Shown here piece by piece: positions 25,801 to 34,563 of a DNA stretch of 64,000 bases. Below the pieces are notes generated by a model. It was given only the letters and a program-made list of their open reading frames with translations. It ran no database searches and was not told where the DNA came from. Each line of letters begins with the position of its first letter. Positions within the stretch are counted from its first letter, which is position 1. The DNA lies in the NCBI GenBank assembly GCA_964437365.1, contig CAYTGM010000002.1, positions 248,001-312,000 of the forward strand, given 5' to 3'. This stretch comes from CAYTGM01 sp964437365 (lineage in GTDB: Bacteria; Sumerlaeota; Sumerlaeia; SLMS01). The position numbers and the translations under genes are program-made.

Positions 25801-26622
25801 CAAACAGTCGGCAAAGTTGCTACTGAGCTTTTTGCAGATGCTCAGGAAACTCTCCAGGAAATGATCCAGGAAGGCGTCATCGAACCGAAGGCGATCATCG
25901 CATTCTTCCCAGCCAATCGCATTGGAGATGATGTTGAGATCTATGCAGATAAAGATGCTGGTGAACCATTGGAGACCTTTCATTTCTTGAGACAGCAGTC
26001 TAAGTCGGATACTTCAAAGAGTCCGAACTATTCTCTTGCTGATTTTATTGCTCCGAAAGACTCAGGGCAGCGTGACTATATCGGTGCATTTGTCGTCACA
26101 GCAGGCGAGAAGCCGGATGAGTTTGCACAAAAATTCAAAGCCGAGAATAACGACCACAAAGCGATCATGTATCAGGCTCTTGCAGACCGCTGTGCAGAAG
26201 CGTACGCAGAACTGCTTCACAAAAAAGCGCGCGAAATATGGGGATACGGAAAAACGGAAACTCTCAGTAACGAAGAGCTCATTAAGGAAGCGTATAGAGG
26301 AATCCGCCCCGCTCCTGGATATCCTGCATGCCCCGACCATACTGAGAAGAAGAAACTGTTTGAACTTCTTGATGTTGAAAACAGCATTGGCGTGAAGCTC
26401 ACCGAGAGCTGCGCGATGTGGCCTGCAAGCTCTGTCAGCGGATTTTACTTCGCTCATCCTGATTCCAAGTATTTCAGCGTTGGTAAAATCGGTAGAGACC
26501 AGATTGCTGATTATGCGAAGCGCAAAGGCGCTTCCATAGCAGAAACAGAACGCTGGCTTGGGCCATGGCTTGCCTATGACCCAGATACTGTTGATCAAAA
26601 GAAAGAGGCGGCTCTTACTTGA
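22870..26622 (+). CDS. metH: Cobalamin-dependent methionine synthase MetH
   Basis: The 1250-residue product is full length and multidomain. The homocysteine domain (about 1-330) begins LVLDGAMGTMVQ and carries the zinc cysteines in VNCALG and GGCCGTTPPH. The pterin domain (about 355-625) starts FLMVGERTNITGS. The cobalamin domain (about 650-900) contains GDVHDIGKNIV with the B12-ligating His. The SAM activation domain (about 925-1240) contains RGIRPAPGYPACPDH. It methylates homocysteine with methyltetrahydrofolate. The ATG has AGGAA 8 nt upstream. The 210-bp leader shows no recognisable B12-box or SAM-riboswitch core. Confidence 0.97.
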   Translation: MTQNAQRPPIQELLKERILVLDGAMGTMVQTYKLEEEDFRGERFKEHPKDLKGDNDLLVLTRPEIIREIHLDFLNEGADIVETNTFNGTSIAQADYGLESIVYELNVEAARLARDAADEVEKENPDKPRYVAGALGPTNRTASISPDVNDPGYRAVDFQELVDAYAEQAKGLLDGGIDLFLVETIFDTLNAKAALFAIDQVQKERGIDLPVMISVTITDAAGRTLSGQTPKAFWYSIEHAKPLSVGVNCALGPEAMRPYIEELAEITNCHTSLYPNAGLPDALSPTGFDQKYTPEYIADILEDYAKEGWLNIVGGCCGTTPPHIGAIARMVEKYRPRPVEKKPVDSHFSGLEPLDLGRGSNFLMVGERTNITGSPKFARLIREGDLDAALSIARQQVENGANMIDINMDEGLIDSEAMMVRFLNLIAAEPDIARVPIMIDSSRWSVIEAGLRCVQGKAVVNSISLKEGEEPFIEQAKKIQQYGAGVVVMAFDEKGQADSTERRLEICQRAYNILVNQLGYDPTDIIFDPNVLTVATGMDEHNDYARSFIESTKLIKEKCPGVKISGGISNISFSFRGNNVVREAMHSVFLYHAISNGLDMGIVNAGMLEVYEEIPKDLLELVEDVILNRREDATERLIEYAEKVKDQGGAKKKENQLEWRGLPVEKRLEHSLINGIMDFVEEDTEEARQKTDRPLHVIEGPLMDGMNVVGDLFGAGKMFLPQVVKSARVMKKAVGYLIPFMEKEKEEAGITGDSHAGKILLATVKGDVHDIGKNIVSVVLACNNYKVIDIGVMQSCEAILQKAEEENVDIIGLSGLITPSLDEMVHNAKEMQRRGFKVPLLIGGATTSKMHTAVKIAPQYDAPTVHVLDASRAVGVVQSLLSEKNSEAYIKGIEEEYARLRAHHEGRSDEDKLVSLESARATAASYDWKGYTVPEPELKGVHIMDDIKAKDLVPYIDWSPFFHTWELRGRYPQILEDQTVGKVATELFADAQETLQEMIQEGVIEPKAIIAFFPANRIGDDVEIYADKDAGEPLETFHFLRQQSKSDTSKSPNYSLADFIAPKDSGQRDYIGAFVVTAGEKPDEFAQKFKAENNDHKAIMYQALADRCAEAYAELLHKKAREIWGYGKTETLSNEELIKEAYRGIRPAPGYPACPDHTEKKKLFELLDVENSIGVKLTESCAMWPASSVSGFYFAHPDSKYFSVGKIGRDQIADYAKRKGASIAETERWLGPWLAYDPDTVDQKKEAALT

Positions 26623-26636
26623 GCCGCCTCACTTTA
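26601..26636. terminator. Bidirectional terminator hairpin between metH and the ROK gene
   Basis: Perfect 10-bp stem GAGGCGGCTC (26605-26614) / GAGCCGCCTC (26621-26630) with a 6-nt loop; the metH stop codon lies in the loop edge. Read leftward it is followed by TTTCTTTTGAT, a better T-tract than the rightward side (ACTTTACTCT). Confidence 0.65.
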
Positions 26637-26666
26637 CTCTGATTCGGAACCTGAAGATCAGATTGA

Positions 26667-27920
26667 TTACTCTTCGCCTTCGAATCCTGTATAGTGGGTG
26701 TGAAGGGCAATAGCTACGGCTCCAACCACACCTGCCTGCTGACCAAAGCTTGAGAGGTCTATCTGTATATCTTTCTCAAGAGCTTCAAGAGCACGACGTT
26801 TCATGGTGTGGTGAATTGCTTTAAGGAGTCTTTCACCTTCCTCTGCCATGGAGCCACCGAAGATGATGGCTTCTGGTGCAAGGATGTTCACCATGGAGGC
26901 GAGTGCAGTACCGAGGTAATGACCTGCTTTGTCTATAATATTCCCTGCCAGTCGATCACCCATTTCTGCTGCGAGGAAAATCGCGTTTGGATTGATCTCA
27001 CCAGAATCGTCTACGTGCTCGGGAATGTGGCTTTGCACACCATCTTTGATCGCCTGCTCTGCCTGAGCTACAAGAGCCCAACCCGAGGCAACCGTTTCAA
27101 GACAACCATAATTCCCACAGTAGCAAACGGGTCCATTGTCATCCACCGTCATGTGAGCAAATTCACCAACAGTATGTTTCGGACCACGATAAACATAACC
27201 GTCGATGACAATTCCTGTTCCCAGGCCGGGTCCCAGGTGAACGTATAGATAATTGTTCAGGTTCTTGAATCGACCAAAGATAGACTCGGCGAGGGTTGTG
27301 CCGATCACGTGGTTCCCAATGTCGACAGGTATTTTGAAGTGTTCTTCGAGGATCTTCTTGATCTCAATGTTCTGCCACTCGTCGAATCTCGGGAAACGGA
27401 GTGAGATTCCATTCTCTTCGTCAACCAGCCCGCTGATCACCATTCCGATCCGGGCCATCTCGAGGCCTTCATCTTCCTTCAGGAAAGTCTTCTGATCTTC
27501 CAGTGCTTCCTTAATCGCTTCGACAGCTGCGTCAACTCCCTGATTTGTGTTGAAAGGGCGAATGACATGGTTGTGAAGCCGACCTTTCATATCTGCGGAG
27601 GCGGACAGGACTCCTCGCGAGGAGAACTCAATGGCCGCAACACCACCTTTTTGAGGGTTTACGTCGAGCAATTGAGCTTTTCTTCCACCTGTCGAGGTTG
27701 CAAAGCCTTCCTCGATCAAGTCGCCTTCTTTAATCAAGTCCTGCACCACGGCTGACACGGTTGGAAGGTTAAGGTTCATTCTTTCTGCAAGAGCACCGCG
27801 AGAGATAGGTCCTTCCTTCCACAGCTCATAAAGAATGGATGAGATGCGTGAATCTTTCACTTTCTTCATCAACCCTTTGCGGGTTGGAAGCATTTCTTCG
27901 TTCATCATTCCATCAGACAC
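26667..27920 (-). CDS. ROK-family transcriptional regulator (NagC/XylR-like)
   Basis: The 417-residue product has an N-terminal winged helix (about 25-80, ISRGALAERMNLNLPTVSAVV) followed by a ROK sugar-kinase fold: GLGTGIVIDG glycine loop, GEFAHM and the zinc motif CYCGNYGCLE. Proteins with both parts are usually sugar-responsive repressors rather than kinases. No sugar operon is adjacent, so the regulon is unknown. It is divergent from the flavoprotein-mazG pair, which it might control. Confidence 0.9.
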   Translation of the reverse strand: MSDGMMNEEMLPTRKGLMKKVKDSRISSILYELWKEGPISRGALAERMNLNLPTVSAVVQDLIKEGDLIEEGFATSTGGRKAQLLDVNPQKGGVAAIEFSSRGVLSASADMKGRLHNHVIRPFNTNQGVDAAVEAIKEALEDQKTFLKEDEGLEMARIGMVISGLVDEENGISLRFPRFDEWQNIEIKKILEEHFKIPVDIGNHVIGTTLAESIFGRFKNLNNYLYVHLGPGLGTGIVIDGYVYRGPKHTVGEFAHMTVDDNGPVCYCGNYGCLETVASGWALVAQAEQAIKDGVQSHIPEHVDDSGEINPNAIFLAAEMGDRLAGNIIDKAGHYLGTALASMVNILAPEAIIFGGSMAEEGERLLKAIHHTMKRRALEALEKDIQIDLSSFGQQAGVVGAVAIALHTHYTGFEGEE

Positions 27921-28238
27921 TTTATCACGGCTCCTATCGATTGGCTAACTCTTACTCATTCGTTAGTGAATGACAAAAGCAATGGGGGCAGACGGGGGTT
28001 GTAGTCAATACAATTAGAAAAATTTAACAAAAGTAGGCCGGTAGATTTCGGTTCAACGCTTAACATTCATAAATTAAGTGAGCAAGAAGTTGTGGATGAA
28101 TTCTGTCCCAGGAAGAATTTTATACTATCGTTACCTCCGGGAAATTTTCACGTTGCTTGACACACCCCGCACGAAAACCCTCTTTGGAAAGCCACATATT
28201 TAACTACTAAAGTAACGTAACAACGGAAGGAACTTAAA
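27921..28238. promoter_or_regulatory. Divergent promoter region with candidate ROK operator
   Basis: A 318-bp gap. An inverted repeat TCATTC-GTTAGT-GAATGA (27956-27973) lies 36 nt upstream of the ROK regulator start, a sensible autoregulatory position. A TTGACA hexamer at 28157-28162 faces the flavoprotein gene, but no good -10 follows at 17 nt. No coding sequence recognised. Confidence 0.35.
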
Positions 28239-29192
28239 TTGGCGACTAAACAACTCGAATACAATGCGTCAGTAACTTATGTTGATCTGCTGACCCCTAC
28301 TCTCGGAATCTTTCGTGTGGTTCCTGATGAACCTGCCCCGTCCTTTATCCCGGGTCAGTATGCAATTCTAGGACTCAACCATGAAGAAAAGGGAGGCGTG
28401 ATGCGTCCTTATTCCATCGCCTCTGCTCCTTATCAGCATTCCGAATATCTCGAATTCTATGTCCGATATGTTAATGAACCAACGTCGGATAATCCGCTGA
28501 CTCATCTTCTTTTCAATGTGAAAGAGGGCGATCGCATTTTCATGCGACCCAAGCTTCAGGGCCACTTCACGGAGGAGAAGTGCATGGGGAACGACGACAA
28601 GCGGCTCAGAATTCTCGTCGCTGCGGGGACAGGACTCGCTCCTTTCACCTCCATGGCTTTTGAGCATCATCACAACCATGGCAATTGCGACCCCTATGCG
28701 ATCATTCATGGCGCCAGTTACCCTGTCGATCTTGGATACAAGGATATCCTTGAAGAGATGATGAACAAGGGCGAGCATTCACGCTATATTTCTACCGTAT
28801 CACGTCCAGGAGAAGCACAGGACTGGAATGGTTTCACCGGAAGAGTTGAAAGTCATTTCTCACCGGAAAAGATCGAACAGCTGGAAGTGAAACTTGGCCT
28901 CGGTCAAGGCGGTCTGAACCCAGAAAACACCACTGTGATGATCTGCGGTCTGCAGGGCACTATCGCCAATACAATTATGGATCTCTTCTTCAGAGGTTTT
29001 GTCCCTGGTGACCGTCGTATGCGTCGTGCTCTCGGTGTTCCTGCCGATATGCCTGGCTCTGTTTTCTTTGAGCAGTATGACAGCACACCCATTATAGACA
29101 TTAATGACGCTGAGATCGTTAAGACTCTTCGTGATCGTCTCATTGAGGCAGGCGTGAAGCTCGACGATATAGAAGCTCCAGCAGGTTCTTAA
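28239..29192 (+). CDS. Ferredoxin-NADP+ reductase-like flavoprotein
   Basis: 317 residues. The FAD domain shows the RPYSIASAP motif (about residues 48-56) and the phosphate-side GDRIFMRP; the NAD(P) domain begins VAAGTGLAPF (about 127) and ends with a CGLQGTIAN segment (about 232). It transfers electrons between NAD(P)H and a ferredoxin or flavodoxin. The start is TTG at 28239 with a strong GGAAGGAA upstream. mazG starts inside its stop (TAATG). It could recharge the ferredoxin encoded at 9.1-9.6 kb, but nothing in the sequence links them directly. Confidence 0.85.
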   Translation: MATKQLEYNASVTYVDLLTPTLGIFRVVPDEPAPSFIPGQYAILGLNHEEKGGVMRPYSIASAPYQHSEYLEFYVRYVNEPTSDNPLTHLLFNVKEGDRIFMRPKLQGHFTEEKCMGNDDKRLRILVAAGTGLAPFTSMAFEHHHNHGNCDPYAIIHGASYPVDLGYKDILEEMMNKGEHSRYISTVSRPGEAQDWNGFTGRVESHFSPEKIEQLEVKLGLGQGGLNPENTTVMICGLQGTIANTIMDLFFRGFVPGDRRMRRALGVPADMPGSVFFEQYDSTPIIDINDAEIVKTLRDRLIEAGVKLDDIEAPAGS

Positions 29193-30067
29193 TGTCACCT
29201 CTGCCAGTACCAGATGAGGACGATCCTTTTCGCAGACTTGTAGCGATTATGGAATGTCTTCTCTCGCCCGAAGGATGCCCATGGGACCGGAAGCAGGATC
29301 ACCGGTCCCTTAAGCCTTATGTGATCGAAGAGGCCTATGAGGTTTGCGAGGCAATTGATGACAACGATTCCCAGGAGCTCAAAGAGGAGCTTGGCGATCT
29401 TGGTCTCCAAATCGTCTTTCATGCAGCACTGGGCAAACAGGCTGGCACATTCAATATAGACGATGTCTATCAGACGATATGCGACAAGCTCATTCGACGT
29501 CATCCTCATGTATTTGGTGATGTCGAAGCTAATGAGTCAGAAACTGTTCTCAAGAACTGGGAAGCAATCAAACGACAGGAGCGCGAGGAAAAGCAGAAGC
29601 AAAACGGCGGAGAGCGTCCACCCAGTGCCCTTGATGGCGTGCCGTCAGCTTTGCCCGCTCTTCAGAAAGCCTATCGTCTACAAGGCAAGGCTGCAAAGGT
29701 AGGGTTTGACTGGGATGCCCTGAAACCCGTCTTCGACAAAATGAAAGAAGAGGAGAGAGAGCTTGAAGAGCACCTTCTTCCTCTCATTGGTGATCCCGAG
29801 GAGAAAACGGACAAGGTTTCCCTCACCGCTGAGCAAAAGGACTTTGTTGAAGAAGAACTGGGTGATTTACTTTTCTCACTCGTTAACCTGTCCCGTTTCT
29901 TAAAGGTCGATCCCGAGCAGGCTCTCCAGAGAACGAATAGAAAGTTTCATCAGCGATTTTTGTATATAGAGAAGCAGTTGGCGGAAAGAGGTCACAGACC
30001 TGATCAGGTTACTCTCGAAGAGATGGACCAGCTTTGGGAAGAATCAAAAGGGCATGTAAAATCCTGA
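29192..30067 (+). CDS. mazG: Nucleoside triphosphate pyrophosphohydrolase MazG
   Basis: 291 residues with two MazG all-alpha NTP-PPase domains. The first (about 10-110) has CPWDRKQDHRSLKPYVIEE followed by EELGDLGLQIVFH; the second (about 165-265) has KVGFDWD and EEELGDLLFSLVNLSRF. The paired ExxE...ExxD metal ligands are kept in both. It hydrolyses non-canonical or surplus NTPs to NMP and PPi. Translation is coupled to the upstream flavoprotein by a 1-nt overlap. Confidence 0.95.
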   Translation: MSPLPVPDEDDPFRRLVAIMECLLSPEGCPWDRKQDHRSLKPYVIEEAYEVCEAIDDNDSQELKEELGDLGLQIVFHAALGKQAGTFNIDDVYQTICDKLIRRHPHVFGDVEANESETVLKNWEAIKRQEREEKQKQNGGERPPSALDGVPSALPALQKAYRLQGKAAKVGFDWDALKPVFDKMKEEERELEEHLLPLIGDPEEKTDKVSLTAEQKDFVEEELGDLLFSLVNLSRFLKVDPEQALQRTNRKFHQRFLYIEKQLAERGHRPDQVTLEEMDQLWEESKGHVKS

Positions 30068-30086
30068 GCCGTCTATCAGGGACCCA

Positions 30087-30374
30087 CTAGACCATAAACC
30101 GTGTTCCTTTGAGCTTTCCGATCTTTCGGTAGAGGCTTTCGACCTCTTCAAATTCCATGTGAAAGATTTTGAAGCGGTAAGACACGTAATCACCCTTACG
30201 GCTTGGTTTACATTCGCGGTGTCTGACATTTTCTTCACCGACCGTTTCCACAATGATCGCTTCTACGCGAGCGTGATACTCGGGCGCTGAGACTCCGATA
30301 AAGCTGTAAGAGACCTCGCCTGGCAGAGCCATCTGCTCTTTCACGAGCTCCCTGTTCTTAAATACTTCGCCCAT
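30087..30374 (-). CDS. DUF493 (YbeD-like) family protein
   Basis: The 95-residue product, from the ATG at 30374 with GAGGT 5 nt upstream, is the normal DUF493 length. An alpha-beta ferredoxin-like fold is suggested by the SYSFIGVSAPEY strand/turn and the terminal YRKIGKLKGTRFMV, a family hallmark (L..l.....V..vL). E. coli YbeD resembles the regulatory ACT-type domain, but its function is unknown. It lies downstream of aspS on the other side of a short gap and converges with mazG. Confidence 0.75.
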   Translation of the reverse strand: MGEVFKNRELVKEQMALPGEVSYSFIGVSAPEYHARVEAIIVETVGEENVRHRECKPSRKGDYVSYRFKIFHMEFEEVESLYRKIGKLKGTRFMV

Positions 30375-30465
30375 GTTTACCTCAAACAACTGTGCACTAT
30401 TGCAGGCTACAGCGGTAACCATAGCCTGCGCTCAATTTTGACTTTAGGAATTCAGTCGATGTAAA

Positions 30466-32568
30466 TCAACCAACTTCTTGGCGGATTGCGGTCCTGATAT
30501 GGAGGTCTTTCAGCTGGTCTTCGCTGACTTCTCCCGGAGCTCCGGTCATCAGGCAAGTGCCCTGCTGTGTTTTCGGAAACGCAATCACTTCACGGATAGA
30601 TTCTGTCTCAAGAATGGTCATCAGACATCGATCAAATCCAAAGGCAATTCCACCATGAGGAGGGGCGCCATATTGCAGAGCATCGAGAAGAAAGCCAAAT
30701 TTCGCCTTCGCTTCTTCGTCGCTGATTCCAATGAACTTCAGAACACGTTCCTGAATATCTGACTGGTGAATACGAATCGATCCGCCAGCGCACTCTTCAC
30801 CGTTCAGGGCGAGGTCATAAGCCATCGACCTGACACTTCCCGGGTCGGACTCCAGCTTGTCGAGGTCATCTGGGTGAGGAGCGGTGAATGGATGGTGAGC
30901 AGGCTCCCAGCGCTTCTCGTCTTCGTTGTAGTCAAAGAGAGGAAAGTCCACAATCCAGCAGAACTTGAGCGCCTTCGGGTCCATGAGACCTTCTTCGCGC
31001 GCAACCATGAGACGCAGCTTGCCGGTCATTTCCTGAGCTTTGCGAAGCTTCTTATCGGCGATCATCAGAATCATATCGCCTGGCTCGGCATTGCTCGTCT
31101 TGGCGATTTCTTCAAGCACTTCTGGTTCGAAGAATTTACCGATGGATGATTCGAGCTTCCCGTCTTCTCCCACACGGAACCATGCTACGCCACGACAGCC
31201 AATTTCCCTTGAGGCTTTCTTCTGGAAATCTCCGTTCGGTTTCAGTGCGGTATTGCTGTATTTATCGGCTCCACCTTTGTGGTTAATACCGATGATCGCT
31301 CCGTTACCTTCCAGGATCGTGTTAAAGACGCCAAACTCAGTGCGACCTTTGATTGTTTCTGTATAGTTGATCAGTTCCATGTCGAAACGCAGGTCTGGCT
31401 TATCGCTTCCATAGCGGCGCATCGCTTCTGCGTAGGGCATTCTCTGGAAAGGAGTCTGGATGTCTATACCGGCAGCACCTTTCCACATCGCTTTCGCGAG
31501 GCCTTCCATCGCTTCGATCACATCGTCTTCAGTGACGAAGCTCATCTCGATGTCTACCTGCGTGAACTCAGGCTGGCGGTTTGCGCGTAAATCCTCATCG
31601 CGGAAACAACGGGCAATCTGGAAATAGCGGTCCATGCCGCTCACCATCAGGATTTGCTTGAATAACTGTGGTGACTGGGGGAGAGCGTAGTGGTTACCTG
31701 CGTGTAGACGTGAAGGAACCAGGAAGTCTCTTGCTCCCTCGGGGGTTGGCTTACCAAGAATCGGCGTTTCTACTTCGATGAAACCGTTGTCTGCCAGGTA
31801 GTCACGTGTCGCCTTGTAGAGCTTGTTCCTGATCAGGAAGTTTTTCTGAAGATCTGGGCGACGCAGATCAAGATATCTATACTTAAGTCTAAGCTCTTCG
31901 TTTGTTCTGGAGTTATATTCAGCTACACGGAATGGAAGCTGGTTACAGGCATTGAGAATCTCAATCTCGGTTGCGGCCATTTCGGTTTCACCCGTTGGCA
32001 GGTTCTTGTTTTCCATGCCTTCCGGACGTTTCTCAATAACGCCTTTTACCGCAAGGACGAACTCTTCACCGATGTGGTGGGTAATAGACACAAGGGAACT
32101 TGAAGAGACTTTAAAGCCCTGCTCTGCGAGGAACGACGCGAAGGCATCCTTTTCCTTAGCCGTGGTCTCGTGATGATCCTCTGAAGAGAGGAAACGAGCT
32201 TTGAACTCCTGCACGTCCGCTTTCGCCTCTTTGCCATCAGGCCAGATATTAATCTCGCCCTGAGTGAGAGCTGTGAGGTTGAACTTCTCGTGGTTAATAT
32301 CCTTAAGCTTTTGAAGCAGTTCGTCAGAGGAACCATCCCATTTCAGGATCGTATCCACGCCGATCTTTTGATCATTCTCAAGGCTGTCGGGATTAATACG
32401 AACCTGCATCAGACCGGTACGGTCGCGCAGATCGATGAACATCAGTCCGCCATGATCTCGACGACGATGCACCCATCCTTTCAGAACGATCTCGGATCCT
32501 TCGTGAGAGGCGCGAACCTCTCCGCAGTACATGCTTCGTTTTAGGTTACTTAAGGTTGTTTCAGACAT
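30466..32568 (-). CDS. aspS: Aspartyl-tRNA synthetase with large insertion in the anticodon-binding domain
   Basis: Class II synthetase of the bacterial (GAD-containing) type, charging tRNA-Asp (or tRNA-Asp/Asn if non-discriminating). Motif 2-type FRDEDLRANRQPEFTQVD and motif 3-type GIAFGFDRCLM are intact. At 700 residues it exceeds the usual 580-600. The surplus lies inside the N-terminal OB-fold: after DRTGLMQVRINPDSL (49-63), about 105 residues intervene before EEFVLAVKGVIEKRPEG (168-184), where typical enzymes have 15-25. The insert is polar and largely helical with no motif I recognise. GatCAB genes are not in view. Confidence 0.95.
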   Translation of the reverse strand: MSETTLSNLKRSMYCGEVRASHEGSEIVLKGWVHRRRDHGGLMFIDLRDRTGLMQVRINPDSLENDQKIGVDTILKWDGSSDELLQKLKDINHEKFNLTALTQGEINIWPDGKEAKADVQEFKARFLSSEDHHETTAKEKDAFASFLAEQGFKVSSSSLVSITHHIGEEFVLAVKGVIEKRPEGMENKNLPTGETEMAATEIEILNACNQLPFRVAEYNSRTNEELRLKYRYLDLRRPDLQKNFLIRNKLYKATRDYLADNGFIEVETPILGKPTPEGARDFLVPSRLHAGNHYALPQSPQLFKQILMVSGMDRYFQIARCFRDEDLRANRQPEFTQVDIEMSFVTEDDVIEAMEGLAKAMWKGAAGIDIQTPFQRMPYAEAMRRYGSDKPDLRFDMELINYTETIKGRTEFGVFNTILEGNGAIIGINHKGGADKYSNTALKPNGDFQKKASREIGCRGVAWFRVGEDGKLESSIGKFFEPEVLEEIAKTSNAEPGDMILMIADKKLRKAQEMTGKLRLMVAREEGLMDPKALKFCWIVDFPLFDYNEDEKRWEPAHHPFTAPHPDDLDKLESDPGSVRSMAYDLALNGEECAGGSIRIHQSDIQERVLKFIGISDEEAKAKFGFLLDALQYGAPPHGGIAFGFDRCLMTILETESIREVIAFPKTQQGTCLMTGAPGEVSEDQLKDLHIRTAIRQEVG

Positions 32569-32690
32569 TGGTTGACCATAAAAAATAAGGTTGCCGGCCC
32601 ATCGGACCGGAAAGGGACGGCGTTATCACTTTCCCGTTGAGTGAACGCAAGCCGGAAACGCGAGTTTTGCTTTGGCTGGGAGTCTCTGAT

Positions 32691-33503
32691 TCAGGCGACG
32701 CTAAAGCCGACAAAGACTTCAGAGCTTCTGCGATGAAGCCGATTACTCTCGAAATAGCTGAACAGGTCGGGCATATCACGCTCAAGTGTCGAACCATAAG
32801 TTGAGTCGGAAGAGCCTGGCTGGGCACTCTGAGATCCATAAAGCTTTTGAATCTCTCCTCGAATGTTTTTCGGGAAGAGCTCTTCCTGGCAGGCGATATC
32901 TGTCATCCATGCGCGCCAGGAACCGCGGAGCCAACCTCCGCACCAGGCATCCCGCAGGTTCGAGTACCACGACAAGCGTGCAATCATCAGATCAAAGTCA
33001 ACTGGCAGCTCGAGCAATGGGTTCTCTTTACGGGCATGGTAGGAGGCGACCAGAAAACTTCTAATTTCTGTGGTTCTCATGGCAGATTGAGCAATTGTCC
33101 GCTCTGCGTTGGAAAGTTGGCCTTCATCGACAGGCTTCAGGATACAATCCATACCTTCCAGACAGGCTACAGCGCAGGAGATATATCGAAGGCGATAGAA
33201 GAGCGCATCGCTCGCAACAAGTGTCTCTTTGAAAGGAACCAACTGAACAGATATAATTTTCCGGGAGTCCCTGTTGGTAGAAGTTGGTTCGATCTTTTTG
33301 ACCAGGTTGGCGCTGGATGGAGACTCATCGACAGGAGTGGACATATCTCTGCCTGCGAATTCTTCAGAGAACTCGGGCACACGGACCTTCAGATCACAGG
33401 AGACCTGCATTTCAATAACAAGCTGATCTGTTGGCGCATTGATCCTGGCCTGCTGTTGTTCGGCTATGTGAGTAAATTCTGAGGAAAACATACCTTCTGA
33501 CAC
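32691..33503 (-). CDS. Unrecognised 270-residue protein
   Basis: No family recognised. The N-terminal 75 residues are polar and disordered. Residues about 80-230 look globular and helical, Trp/Cys-rich in one stretch (RLSWYSNLRDAWCGGWLRGS, about 175-194), with no signal peptide or membrane helix. It starts with GTG or, less likely, ATG four codons later. It is preferred over the 211-codon frame on the opposite strand because its sequence has globular-protein composition. It is oriented with aspS 122 nt downstream. Confidence 0.55.
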   Translation of the reverse strand: MSEGMFSSEFTHIAEQQQARINAPTDQLVIEMQVSCDLKVRVPEFSEEFAGRDMSTPVDESPSSANLVKKIEPTSTNRDSRKIISVQLVPFKETLVASDALFYRLRYISCAVACLEGMDCILKPVDEGQLSNAERTIAQSAMRTTEIRSFLVASYHARKENPLLELPVDFDLMIARLSWYSNLRDAWCGGWLRGSWRAWMTDIACQEELFPKNIRGEIQKLYGSQSAQPGSSDSTYGSTLERDMPDLFSYFESNRLHRRSSEVFVGFSVA

Positions 33504-33888
33504 AATTCCCGACCTTAAGTCGCTTGGATGTATGCATCAGAGGAACAAGAAGACTGCCAGAATGGCTTGAATATCCGGTCGTTCTTGTCTGGAGACTCGT
33601 TCAGCCCTGTTCTTGGGGCTGCACATCAAGAATTTTCCCGTAGGAATCTTCTTAGGCACCGTTTTGTCTCGCGCGGTTGCCGGACTCGGATTGTGGAATA
33701 ACCTGAGTCGCTCCTGATGCAGATGGAACTTGAAGGCGAAAGTCGGGTCCCCGTCAAAGGTTTTCTTCCGATCAGCATTGCTTCAAATCGAACCTAATGT
33801 GATGATTTGAGTGAAACTCGCTTATTGTCAGAGTAAAGATAGAATCGCTAATAAGATTGTTCTCCCCCTTGCTTGTCATGCGTGTCTC
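33504..33888. other. Intergenic region, 385 bp
   Basis: It separates two leftward genes and should hold the promoter of the 270-residue protein gene. One small hairpin, CAGCCC-(8 nt)-GGGCTG (33602-33621), is present, without a T-run. Nothing else recognised. Confidence 0.3.
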
Positions 33889-34563
33889 CTACTTCCTTCC
33901 TCCGATAAAGAGCGAACCCTTTCGACGATAGGTCGCATAGAGCTCGTAGCTTGGAAACCATTGCGATGGTTTGAACTCCTCCTCAGTCTGAACAGGACGC
34001 TTGTCAATGATCTGTTCCCAGCGGATATCTGTATAGCCACACTTGTCCATCGTAGACTCGATTCTCTCTCTTGAAAGACGCAACATCGGGAAGTCAAACG
34101 CCTCAGCCCAAATATGCGATCCTTCGTTTTCCTCATAGAAATCCAGGATGGCGACGAACTGACCTCCCTCTTTCATGACGCGATAGATCTCGGACATGGA
34201 GGCATCAAAGTCTGGTGCGTAGTACAACGCCTCGATGGAGAAAACCAAATCCACAGAATTGTCAGCCAGTGGGAGCGCCTCGAAGTTTGCTCGAATCCCC
34301 GCCGTAATATCCTGAGTTCGTTCCCTGGTCCGCTCGATCATTTTCCGACTCAGATCGACGGCATAGAGTGTTTGTGCCCCCAGAGATTTTGCGTAGCTGC
34401 TGCCCCAGCCGTTCCCGCACCCTAAATCAAGAACCGATGTAACGCGTGACATATCAGCTCGAGCAAAGGCCTGCTCGGTGACATTGAAATGACCTTTCTG
34501 CATATCCTCCGCGCGACCGTTATTGGCCCAGATATCAAATTCTTTGGCGACTTTAGACGACAT
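33889..34563 (-). CDS. SAM-dependent class I methyltransferase
   Basis: 224 residues from the ATG at 34563 (GAGAGG 8 nt upstream; an extended frame upstream lacks support). Motif I VLDLGCGNGWGSSYA (about 42-56), a motif II acidic residue in LYAVDLS, and EALYYAPDFDASMSEIYRVM are of the Methyltransf_11/UbiE-like type. The substrate is unknown; neighbours give no clue. Confidence 0.85.
   Translation of the reverse strand: MSSKVAKEFDIWANNGRAEDMQKGHFNVTEQAFARADMSRVTSVLDLGCGNGWGSSYAKSLGAQTLYAVDLSRKMIERTRERTQDITAGIRANFEALPLADNSVDLVFSIEALYYAPDFDASMSEIYRVMKEGGQFVAILDFYEENEGSHIWAEAFDFPMLRLSRERIESTMDKCGYTDIRWEQIIDKRPVQTEEEFKPSQWFPSYELYATYRRKGSLFIGGRK

Noticed and set aside
32847..33482. 211-codon rightward frame
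   Set aside because: Antisense to the 32691-33503 gene, with less protein-like composition.
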